A stretch of DNA of 64,000 nucleotides. It comes from Kaiparowitsia implicata GSE-PSE-MK54-09C. Its GTDB lineage: Bacteria; Cyanobacteriota; Cyanobacteriia; Elainellales; Elainellaceae. The position numbers were made by a program, and so were the translations under genes. Each line of letters starts with the position of its first letter. Positions within the stretch are counted from its first letter, which is position 1. Under the pieces are notes generated by a model that saw only the letters and a list, made by a program, of their open reading frames with translations, had not been told where the DNA came from and did not search any database. The DNA is taken from contig JAHHHI010000078.1 in assembly GCA_019359435.1 (NCBI GenBank), positions 1 through 64,000 on the forward strand, written 5' to 3'. Of the stretch, positions 54,796 through 62,191 are shown in pieces.

Positions 54796-55902
54796 CTATT
54801 CCGCTGGGCCAATGCGATCGCCTGTCACCGCATCAAACACAAATAGCGCATCTAGATTGAGAGCTAGGTAAAGGCGATCGCCCACAATCACCGTTTGACT
54901 AGGCGGCACCAAGACGCTGAGCGTGGTGCTAGGCGCTGCGCCATCCAATACCTCAGCCCGAACCAGCACCTCGCGCCCCAGCGGTTCCACAAGGGTTACT
55001 TGCGCCTGCAAATGCCACGGGTCTTGTGCGGTGACTACCTGCATTTGCTCAGGACGAATGCCCAGGTTAATCCGCTGCTCGGGTTTTAGGGCTGCTGCCA
55101 GCCGCTCTGGGCAGGGCAAGCGCTGCTGGTGAACCGCAAAGGCCGGTGCTCCAGCTTGACGTTGGTAGGTGGCACGCAGCATATTCATGGGCGGGTTGCC
55201 CACAAAGGTCGCGACCATCTGATTTGCCGGATTGGCATAGATGATCTGGGGCGTGCCAATTTGCTGAATGCTGCCTTGGTTGAGCACCACAATTTTGTCG
55301 GCCAGGGTCATGGCTTCGACCTGATCGTGGGTGACATAAATCGTGGTGATGCCCACGGTTTGATGAAGCTGCTTCAGTTCAGCGCGAGTATCGTCGCGCA
55401 GTTGGGCATCAAGATTGCTCAATGGTTCATCTAGCAAAAATACTTGAGGCTGGCGGGCGATCGCCCGTCCCAATGCCACCCGCTGCTGCTGCCCACCCGA
55501 TAGCTGCCGTGGCTTGCGGTCGAGCAGGTGAGCAATGTTGAGAGACTGCGCCACGGTATCAATGCGACTGGCGGTGGTTTTGTCGTCAATGCCGCGCATC
55601 TTCAGCCCAAAGGCCAGATTTTCGGTCACCGTCATGTGGGGATAGAGGGCATAGTTTTGGAACACCATTGCCACGTCACGCTCGCGGGCCGGCACATCGT
55701 TCATAAGGCGATCGCCGATATAGATCTGCCCTTGCGTTGCCACGTCTAGCCCTGCAATGGTGCGTAGAATAGTGGACTTGCCGCAGCCCGACGGCCCCAC
55801 CAACACCCAAAATTCTCCATCAGGCACCTCAAAACTAATATCGGCGATCGCCGTCACGCCGCCAAATCTGCGGGCAATATCCTTAAGCTCAACCTTGGCC
55901 AC
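54796..55902 (-). CDS. ABC transporter ATPase, MalK/UgpC type
   Basis: The 368-residue protein has Walker A GPSGCGKST (about residues 36-44), Q-loop NYALYPHMTVTENLAFGLK, signature LSGGQQQRVALGRAIARQP, and Walker B VFLLDEPLSNLDAQLR. A C-terminal TOBE/MalK regulatory domain extends from about residue 240. This type energises CUT1 importers for oligosaccharides or glycerol-3-phosphate. No permease or binding protein is adjacent, so it is probably a shared ATPase for dispersed transporters. Confidence 0.92.
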   Translation of the reverse strand: MAKVELKDIARRFGGVTAIADISFEVPDGEFWVLVGPSGCGKSTILRTIAGLDVATQGQIYIGDRLMNDVPARERDVAMVFQNYALYPHMTVTENLAFGLKMRGIDDKTTASRIDTVAQSLNIAHLLDRKPRQLSGGQQQRVALGRAIARQPQVFLLDEPLSNLDAQLRDDTRAELKQLHQTVGITTIYVTHDQVEAMTLADKIVVLNQGSIQQIGTPQIIYANPANQMVATFVGNPPMNMLRATYQRQAGAPAFAVHQQRLPCPERLAAALKPEQRINLGIRPEQMQVVTAQDPWHLQAQVTLVEPLGREVLVRAEVLDGAAPSTTLSVLVPPSQTVIVGDRLYLALNLDALFVFDAVTGDRIGPAE

Positions 55903-56522
55903 TCACGTTATCCTTTGCGGGCTGACAGTGTGGGATCATCCTAAGCGAGATAGACCGCCTCCGGCAATGGGTTTGCCGCTATGCGAGATAGGGTGGTCAG
56001 GCACGGCGTTAACGAGTAGAGGCGATCGCCCCCGACAATGACGCCCGGCAATTCCTCCCGGCAATTCCTCCCGGCAATTCCTCCCGGCAATCGCGCTGGG
56101 GCTTCGACCTATTTCTAAATGTTTCAGGACTTGCGCACTCCGGGCAGCATCCAACTATCTGCGAAAGTCCTAATTCTTGCCAAAACCACCCTATGCAGGT
56201 AATGGACAGTAGCGGACGACTGGCACACAACTGGCACTCACCTGGCACACTTAGAATTGTGACAGTAAGGCGCATAAAGAAACGCGAAGCGCCTGCAACT
56301 CATAGGCTTGAAAATTCGTCTCGGAGAGAGTACGAGGTTCCCTGGTTCTGGCGATGCAACATGCCACCCTAAAAAGTGCCATAGGGTTATCCGGGTGAGC
56401 CCGTAGTCTTCGAGAATTGAAATGTAGACAGTTTACAGCAGACAGCAACGCCGCTCAGGAAAATCGCTCGAAACGCTAGCTGCTGTTCCACACACTGTCG
56501 TGCATCACCCACCGAGTTAGCC
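55903..56522. other. intergenic region with 13-bp tandem repeat
   Basis: Between divergent genes, CCCGGCAATTCCT is repeated 3.6 times in tandem at 56044-56090. No gene is credible. Confidence 0.6.
56044..56090. repeat. 13-bp tandem repeat
   Basis: Three perfect units of CCCGGCAATTCCT and a partial fourth lie in the promoter region shared by the ABC ATPase and the HetZ-related gene. The unit length is not a multiple of three. Confidence 0.85.
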
Positions 56523-57851
56523 ATGAACGTTAAATCCGCGAAGTTTCCCGGTTCTGCCAAGACGAAATCGGTAGCCCATCGAGGTGAGCCCCTATCTCTG
56601 ATTGAAGGGGGCGTACCTCAGCCAGACGCCACAGAGCCTGCAACTCCGGCCAACGCTACACCCTCTGTTCCACCAGTTCTCCCAGAGGAAGAGGGAATTG
56701 GCCTATCGATTGCCAACGTAGAACCCGTATCAGAAGATCGGCTGGTCGAGGTGCTGCTTCAAGAGCTGCAAACTGCTCTATCGGTCTCAGCATCTGCATC
56801 TGCAGAAGGGGTGGTGCGACGCATTGCGGTTGAGGTAGAGCGCATTTGTGAAAAGAGCGATCGCATCCAAACATCGGGCCAACTGAATTCGTGGCGGATG
56901 ACACTGGCCCAGCATCGGCTGAAAAAGCTGCTGGCCTATTATCGGCTGGGGTCACAACGGGGACGGCTCGAACTGCACAGCCACCTCAGCACCATTGTGT
57001 ATCGCCATGTGGCGCGTAGCGATGCTCAGCTAGGCTTTCAGGGGCGCTACGCACTGATCGAAGACTTTATGCAGGGCTTTTATATTGAGGTGTTGCGCAC
57101 CTTCCGCAAAGAGAATGAGCTAGCGGCGCACTATTCGCCTCGCACACGGGTAGAGCTGGCGGAATATATGGCTTTTACGGAACAGTATGCCAAGCGACGG
57201 ATCAACCTGCCGGGTCGTCGCAATCAGCAGTTGATTGTGCTGCGAGCGCAGGGGTTTGCCAAGCGCCAACCCGCCGAGGCCTCGGTGGATATTGAACTGG
57301 CAGTGGAATCGGGCAAAAGCGATGAGGCCGAGCTTCATAGCCGCTCGCCGCTGATGCAGCAATTGCGAGAGCAGATGGTGTCTGATGCCAGCGACCCCAC
57401 TGATTCTGTGCTGCGCGATCGCGTGGTGAATGAACTCATTCAGTATTTAGAATCGCAAGATCAAACCGATTGCGTGAATTACCTGACCTTAAAGCTGCAA
57501 GATCTGTCTGCCCCAGAAATCGACGACATTCTGGGGCTATCGCCTCGCCAGCGCGACTACCTGCAGCAGCGGTTTAAGTACCATGTCGAAAAATTTGCGC
57601 GATCGCACCGTTGGGAACTGGTTCATCAATGGTTGGGCGCAGATTTAGATCAAAACCTGGGGATGCCGCAGCAGCAGTGGGAGACGTTTCAGACTACACT
57701 CTCACCCGAACAATTGCAGCTAATTGAACTCAAGGCCAGACAGGCCAGTGACCAGGCGATCGCCAAGGCGCTAGGCTGCACCACAAAACAAGCCCACAAG
57801 CGATGGGTCAAAGTCCTAGAACTAGCCTGGGAGTTTCGCAACCAAGGGTAG
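56523..57851 (+). CDS. HetZ-related cyanobacterial regulator-like protein
   Basis: The 442-residue protein has a disordered Pro/Ala/Thr-rich N-terminus to about residue 60. A long, strongly conserved-looking helical body follows, including NSWRMTLAQHRLKKLLAYYR, LIEDFMQGFYIEVLRTFRKE, and LSAPEIDDILGLSPRQRDYL. The segment LKLQDLSAPEIDDILGLSPRQ resembles a sigma-region-4-like HTH, and DQAIAKALGCTTKQAHKRW near the end looks like a second one. From memory it matches the HetZ-related protein 2 type, found also in strains without heterocysts. A DNA-binding role is inferred. Confidence 0.65.
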   Translation: MNVKSAKFPGSAKTKSVAHRGEPLSLIEGGVPQPDATEPATPANATPSVPPVLPEEEGIGLSIANVEPVSEDRLVEVLLQELQTALSVSASASAEGVVRRIAVEVERICEKSDRIQTSGQLNSWRMTLAQHRLKKLLAYYRLGSQRGRLELHSHLSTIVYRHVARSDAQLGFQGRYALIEDFMQGFYIEVLRTFRKENELAAHYSPRTRVELAEYMAFTEQYAKRRINLPGRRNQQLIVLRAQGFAKRQPAEASVDIELAVESGKSDEAELHSRSPLMQQLREQMVSDASDPTDSVLRDRVVNELIQYLESQDQTDCVNYLTLKLQDLSAPEIDDILGLSPRQRDYLQQRFKYHVEKFARSHRWELVHQWLGADLDQNLGMPQQQWETFQTTLSPEQLQLIELKARQASDQAIAKALGCTTKQAHKRWVKVLELAWEFRNQG

Positions 57852-58201
57852 CCATGACAAACGGCTTGACGGATGACTGTCTTAACGCCTCAGATTAAAC
57901 GGCTTAGGACATGCCCATTTCCACACATGGATTTAGGATATTATTTGGGCTAATCTTGGTTGGCTGATCTCGTTCGGGCTGACCAAATTGCAGTGTGGCG
58001 TCGGGATAGATCAGCTTCGTGCCGTTATTCAGCAACGCCAGTGCAAATACCGTTATGATCTAGCACCTCTCGCAAGTGCCTTGCTCGAAAAGTTGGCCCC
58101 ATCCATTACGAAGAGAGCCAGGTTTGAAGATCTCAAAGCCGTCGCACTGGTGAAAAGAGGGAAGGGATATTGCATCTTCACTCCTTTACCTCCTTACCTC
58201 C
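57852..58201. other. intergenic region with acetyltransferase relic
   Basis: It holds a fragment related to the 3' end of the next gene (58070-58160) and a run of TTACCTCC units (58187-58212). No intact gene is seen. Confidence 0.55.
58070..58163 (-). pseudogene. relic of a GNAT acetyltransferase 3' end
   Basis: The minus strand encodes FHQCDGFEIFKPGS followed by unrelated residues and a stop. The intact neighbour ends with FYQRHGFEILKTGP in the same context (nine of the first 13 positions identical). DNA similarity covers about 58117-58157 against 58250-58289. It looks like the tail of a duplicated acetyltransferase gene. Confidence 0.6.
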
Positions 58202-58822
58202 TTACCTCCTCTGTAGCGTCCAAAACGGCGGTGCTTGCTTGGCAAAGGGGCCGGTTTTAAGAATTTCAAAGCCGTGGCGTTGATAAAAGCGCACCGCTCC
58301 CTCGGTAGAGGTTTCGACATAGCAGGGCTGCCCTGTGGCATCGCAGTAGTCGAGCACCGGCTGCACGAGCTGATGACCAACGCCCTGGCGCTGATAGCGG
58401 GGGCTCACCGCCAGCAGCATCAGGTACCAGTGGGGCTGGGGCATGGCCTTGCGGTGCTCGCGCTCGAGGGCGAGGGCGGCCTGCCAGCGAGTCAGGTATT
58501 GCCAGGGCAGACGAAAGGATAGCTCGTAGAGCCCTGCTCGCAGCATATCCACTAAACCCACAGAGTTCCCCGGCGGCATCCAGATCACCACGCCTTTGAG
58601 GGTTTTGCCATCGGTGTTGGTGAGGCAATAGCCGTGGTCGCCGCCGCAGCGCAACAGCAGGCGAAACAGGTAGGCCATGAGGGCTGGGCGATCGCCCACG
58701 TCGGCGGGCACTAGGTAGTTACACTGCGGGTCATCGGCAAAGGCCTCGCACAGCAGCTCAGTGGCGGCATTGAACTGGGCGGGTTTTAGGGTCTCTAGGG
58801 ATAGAGTTTGCAAGGGATTCAC
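58202..58822 (-). CDS. GNAT family N-acetyltransferase
   Basis: The 206-residue protein shows the GNAT core: LLAVSPRYQRQGVGHQLVQP is motif A with the acetyl-CoA Q-x-x-G-x-G loop, and CYVETSTEGAVRFYQRHGFE is motif B. The start is best placed at GTG 58822, which overlaps the stop of the small upstream gene by four bases (GTGA). It is third in a tetR-small gene-GNAT operon, so it may acetylate a compound sensed by the TetR protein. The substrate is unknown. Confidence 0.88.
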   Translation of the reverse strand: MNPLQTLSLETLKPAQFNAATELLCEAFADDPQCNYLVPADVGDRPALMAYLFRLLLRCGGDHGYCLTNTDGKTLKGVVIWMPPGNSVGLVDMLRAGLYELSFRLPWQYLTRWQAALALEREHRKAMPQPHWYLMLLAVSPRYQRQGVGHQLVQPVLDYCDATGQPCYVETSTEGAVRFYQRHGFEILKTGPFAKQAPPFWTLQRR

Positions 58823-59013
58823 CAAATTAGATCATTGAGAAACTCAGTCAATTTAACGCCGTCAATTTTGACCAACGTGAGCATCCAGCGAATGGCGGCA
58901 CGGTCTCGCTCAATGCCGCACTGCACTAGTAGCTGCCACCCTGCCGTTATCAAAACCAGCCAGGGATAGAGTTGGCGGCGGCCATAGCGCCACCAGATCC
59001 AGGGCGATCTCAC
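58819..59013 (-). CDS. small single-helix membrane protein
   Basis: A 64-residue frame starts at GTG 59013, overlapping the tetR stop by four bases, and ends overlapping the GNAT start by four bases. The protein begins VRSPWIWWRYGRRQLYPW and has one membrane helix (YPWLVLITAGWQLLVQCG). A short cytoplasmic helix follows (IRWMLTLVKIDGVKLTEFL). Double coupling argues that it is real. No family is recognised. Confidence 0.65.
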   Translation of the reverse strand: MRSPWIWWRYGRRQLYPWLVLITAGWQLLVQCGIERDRAAIRWMLTLVKIDGVKLTEFLNDLIW

Positions 59014-59594
59014 GGTTGCTCTCCTGAGCATTTCTCTAGATAGGCGGTGAGCAGGTCGGCCAGCAACTCTGCCTGCTCGCGGTAGGACACCATCGCTGGG
59101 TTCACCATGCGCTCGGAGATTAGCCCGTCGATCAGGCAGAGCACATGGGTGGCCAGCAGTGGATTTTCAATCTGGAAGGCCGTCATGATCTCGTCGCGCG
59201 ATCGCACACTGACCCGCTGCACTGCCTCATTCACCCGAGACTGGCCCACCCTCGCCTGCTGATAAAAATCCATCATCAGCAGGTTCTGCTTGATGAAGTA
59301 GTCTTCGTTAGTTTCTAAAAAATCGGCCAGGGCTAAAATGCGCTCCCTCAGGGTGCTCAACCCTTCGATCTCAGCACTGGCGCGCAGCAAATCTTGGGTA
59401 GTCAGCTCTTCGATTAGCTGCATAAACAGATCCTCCTTACTAGGGAAGTAGTAGTACAGCGTGCCGGTGGAAACGCCGAGCGCTTTGGCAATCTGCCGAG
59501 TGGCAAGGCCCGCATAGCCGTGGTCGGCAAACAGGTCAAAACACTGGCGCAGCAGCGCTTTGCGGTACTCATTATGGTCAACGACCTTAGGCAT
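59010..59594 (-). CDS. TetR-family transcriptional regulator
   Basis: The 194-residue protein has the N-terminal TetR HTH with GLATRQIAKALGVSTGTLYYYFPSKEDLF (about residues 28-56, given here in two natural halves). The C-terminal ligand domain is less conserved and helical. An inverted repeat CGAGCGCTCG 12-21 bases before its ATG is a likely autoregulatory operator. It is first in an operon with a small membrane protein and a GNAT enzyme. The ligand is unknown. Confidence 0.9.
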   Translation of the reverse strand: MPKVVDHNEYRKALLRQCFDLFADHGYAGLATRQIAKALGVSTGTLYYYFPSKEDLFMQLIEELTTQDLLRASAEIEGLSTLRERILALADFLETNEDYFIKQNLLMMDFYQQARVGQSRVNEAVQRVSVRSRDEIMTAFQIENPLLATHVLCLIDGLISERMVNPAMVSYREQAELLADLLTAYLEKCSGEQP

Positions 59595-59601
59595 TTGTTT
59601 T

Positions 59602-59618
59602 TAACCGAGCGCTCGTTA
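59602..59618. promoter_or_regulatory. probable TetR operator
   Basis: TAACCGAGCGCTCGTTA holds a perfect 10-bp palindrome CGAGCGCTCG, with near-symmetric flanks. Its position just before the tetR start is typical for autorepression. Confidence 0.6.
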
Positions 59619-59664
59619 TTTTTTAGGATAGCATGGCTTTTACAAATGCTGGTAAGCCCAGCGC

Positions 59665-59713
59665 AATTCACACCTGTTGTTTCAGCGTAGGACTGAAACA
59701 ACAGGTGTGAATT
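59665..59713. repeat. 21-bp perfect hairpin
   Basis: AATTCACACCTGTTGTTTCAG (first 20 plus G, 59665-59685) pairs exactly with 59693-59713 around a 7-base loop CGTAGGA. It lies between the tetR promoter and the 3' end of the ferredoxin gene. There is no T-run. It may be a terminator-like element or a second operator. Confidence 0.7.
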
Positions 59714-59818
59714 AGCATCAAATTAGCAAGGGAGCGCCGAACCTTAGGACACTGCGGCCCGCAAACGGGATTTAGCACCTTTTAACGGATGCGGTTTAAG
59801 AGCTGCGATCGCCCCTCA

Positions 59819-60046
59819 TTAAGCAGGCGTTTCCTGCAAATCAGGCCGTTCTTCAGGCAAAATAGCTCCTTCTACTGGGCACACTTGCAAACAAATGCCG
59901 CAGTCAATACAGGTAGAAAAATCAATCCAATACCAATCGGTTCCTTTGGTATTTTTTTCAGGGCCGGGGTGGATGCAAGCAACCGGGCAGGCGTCCACAC
60001 AATCGGCAACGCCCTCGCAAATATTGGTAACAATCGTATGTGGCAC
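59819..60046 (-). CDS. bacterial-type ferredoxin with two clusters
   Basis: The 75-residue protein has C10-x5-C16-x3-C20-P-x2-C24 and a second motif C46-x2-C49-x2-C52-x3-C56-P. This gives two Fe-S clusters of the 4Fe-4S or 3Fe/4Fe type, related to bacterial ferredoxins rather than plant-type [2Fe-2S]. The segment GTDWYWIDFSTCIDCGICLQ is characteristic of a cyanobacterial group. It is cytosolic. The electron partner is unknown. It is a single gene. Confidence 0.9.
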   Translation of the reverse strand: MPHTIVTNICEGVADCVDACPVACIHPGPEKNTKGTDWYWIDFSTCIDCGICLQVCPVEGAILPEERPDLQETPA

Positions 60047-60529
60047 AGTGTTCTCTAGGCTGAAGGATTCGGAATTAACAGAACAGCATACTTAAATCGG
60101 GCGATCGCACAACTATTAGGTTAAGTGACGCTATCACTGCTCTTGTTTTAGCCTATCACCCTGCTTTTGGCGTGTGGCGTCAGCACACCGCACACTTCCA
60201 GCTAGAGCGTGTCATCAATTCCAACCAAACGCCTTACTCTATGAGCGTTGCCACGCCCGACCCAAAAACCAGGCTAGGGGCTGTGACTGTTGATTTCTGG
60301 AATATCAGAGGCTAATTGATGACAGCCCCCAGAACCCTCCAAAAGGCACAAGGTTTTTACCCCCATTCCATTCCCTGAGGCAACATTCAGCCCAGCAATG
60401 CCTCAGCCCGTGCTGCCCGCGTCGCGGGTAGCACAGCTTAGCCTTTCAGCCTCGCAGCGCAAGGCTGAAAGGCTAGAAACTCACATTAAATTAGGTCTTG
60501 CCCTCTCCTTAAGCACAGCCAAAACCAAA
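60047..60529. other. intergenic region carrying a MITE
   Basis: The second 115-bp MITE copy lies at 60210-60324. Near 60420-60475 a hairpin pairs AGCCTTTCAGCCT with AGGCTGAAAGGCT. No gene is seen. Confidence 0.55.
60210..60324. mobile_element. 115-bp MITE, copy 2
   Basis: It has the same TGTCATCAATT and AATTGATGACA ends and the same length as copy 1 at 44610-44724, in the same orientation. About 97 of 113 aligned bases are identical by eye. Confidence 0.8.
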
Positions 60530-60563
60530 AAGCAGGTTGCTGCCGGATGGCAACAGCCTGCTT
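60530..60563 (-). terminator. terminator of the coiled-coil gene
   Basis: AAGCAGGTTGCTGCC and GGCAACAGCCTGCTT pair with two internal mismatches. On the minus strand the arm runs into CTTTTTGG. It is about 95 bases after the stop of the 94-residue gene. Confidence 0.7.
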
Positions 60564-60657
60564 AACACCTGCTCAATATGAGTCGGCATACGCTCAAATC
60601 CATCTCAACCCAAACTGAGATTGCTTAGCAGAGCCTCAGTCTTCGAGGGTCACGGTA

Positions 60658-60942
60658 TCAAAACTTAGATGCCGCATCCTCAAACGCGCTGCTTAACTCA
60701 TTCCAAGCGCCTTGTACACCAGCCTTTACGCTATCCCACGCATCATCGCTGGATGATTTGAGGTTGGCTAGCTGCTGCTGCACCGCTTCACGCTTTGCGG
60801 TGAGCGTCTTAATCTTTTGATCTAATTCTGCTTTGGCGTCTGTACCAGATTCATTTGCTTTGGCCTTCATGGCATCTAGTTTCGCTCCCCACTCCTGGAG
60901 TTTCGCCTCCATCTCACCTTGATAGGCTTTCCGTTCAGTCAT
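60658..60942 (-). CDS. small coiled-coil protein
   Basis: The 94-residue protein starts MTERKAYQGEMEAKLQEWGA and is almost wholly helical and charged. It has a heptad-like stretch (AELDQKIKTLTAKREAVQQQ) and an aromatic C-terminal helix (AWDSVKAGVQGAWNELSSAF). It has neither cysteine nor a membrane segment. Similar small proteins in cyanobacteria are often stress-inducible, but that role is inference. A strong AGGAGG-type site lies upstream of the start. Confidence 0.75.
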   Translation of the reverse strand: MTERKAYQGEMEAKLQEWGAKLDAMKAKANESGTDAKAELDQKIKTLTAKREAVQQQLANLKSSSDDAWDSVKAGVQGAWNELSSAFEDAASKF

Positions 60943-61231
60943 AGTGACCTCCTCTTAAGCAAATTCTTAAGGATGATTAGAAAATCTGTCTAGAACCGGG
61001 CTCAATACTAAAAACCTACATAGATTAACTCAGAAGCGCAATACCCATGCCTTACGGATAAAACATCTTTGATCTCAAGCACCTTACTACTCGTCAAATT
61101 TTCATGGCTTTGATCGAGGCTTCTCAGATCTAATCTCAGTAGTAGATTTTAGTAAAGGACAAAGGAAAAGATAGACTCTTCTCGTTCTGACATCCTCTGT
61201 ATGACTAAGAGTAGTCCAATTAATAAAGCGT
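60943..61231. other. intergenic region downstream of IS1 relic
   Basis: It is AT-rich with no gene and probably contains the promoter of the minus-strand coiled-coil gene. Confidence 0.4.
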
Positions 61232-62115
61232 TCAGCGTATGCCCTCATTCCCCAACCCCTTCTCCCAGAACGGGAGAAGGGGAGCCGGAATGCCTTGCCT
61301 GCCTTCCCCCTCGCCTATGTTTGGGAGAGGAGGACTGAGGGGGTGAGGGCCAGGTGAATATTTTTTATGGAAGATTCTAAGCGATTGTATTGATGAATGA
61401 ACATCCATATTACACCAATGTAATTCTCTAGCTTTTGTGAGCAGGGCAGCGGATTTCTCACCAGCCGAGAAATCCGCTGCCTCAGGATGTTGTTCAGTCC
61501 CTCTATGTAACTCGTCAAGCCGCTGTCTTTGCCGACAGCAACATGCCGTTTGCCCGGAATAACCTTGACGTAGGCCTCCCAGTAATCGGCGTAGACCTTG
61601 GCACATTGTCCGTATACAGTCCGCATACAGCAGGGATTGACTGCCATAAGGCAACCGCCGATTCTTTAGAGCGATCGCGCAGCGTCGCCTTCGGCGAATC
61701 ACCAATATCACAGTCGATGATTTCTCGGGTGTCTCTATCCATCGCTAGCCAGACCCACTGGTGGTTGCCTTTGTCATCGACAAATAACCAGAGTTCATCG
61801 ATCTGCACGTTCATCTTGCCTTTGGTCTTGGATGCGCTGCCGTTTTGGGCACCGCCTCAGAGCAGACATTCACATAGCGTTGTAGCCAACTATCAGAAAC
61901 CCCTGTGGCTCTGACGATGCTTGCTAACGGAATCTTCTCTAGCAACAGCAGATTGACCAAGCCTGAGTGTCTTTATTTTTTGGCTTCCACTGGGAGTCTT
62001 CTACGAATTGACGGTTAGAGTCTCGGCATTTGTAGTTTTGCTTACCGCGCCTAGTGATACCGTCCTTTGAGCTATCGTGAGAACCACAAGTTGGACAGGT
62101 CATCTCGATCTTCAT
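61232..62115 (-). pseudogene. IS1-family transposase relic
   Basis: Reading from 62115, an InsA-like zinc-binding start MTCPTCGSHDSSKDGITRRG is followed by a stop. Then, in another frame, comes LLLEKIPLASIVRATGVSDS, a helix-turn-helix. From 61814 an InsB-like catalytic part begins MNVQIDELWLFVDDKGNHQW and shows RDTREIIDCDIGD. Near 61640 the frame changes again to VYADYWEAYVKVIPGKRHVA and GLTSYIEGLNNILRQRISRL. At least two frameshifts and a stop make it inactive. The GC-rich palindrome near 61260-61345 (ACCCCTTCTCCC, GGGAGAAGGGG) lies beyond its end. Confidence 0.8.
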
Positions 62116-62191
62116 GTGCTCCGCTCCCTTAAAACTGCGGCGGCGATGCCTTACTTTCCTTTATCCTTTACGTTTCGTTTATGCGCTACCA

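Noticed and set aside
56044-56090. CRISPR array
   Set aside because: Units are contiguous 13-mers without spacers.
57988-58260. 90-codon plus-strand frame
   Set aside because: It runs antisense through the acetyltransferase relic and TTACCTCC repeats.
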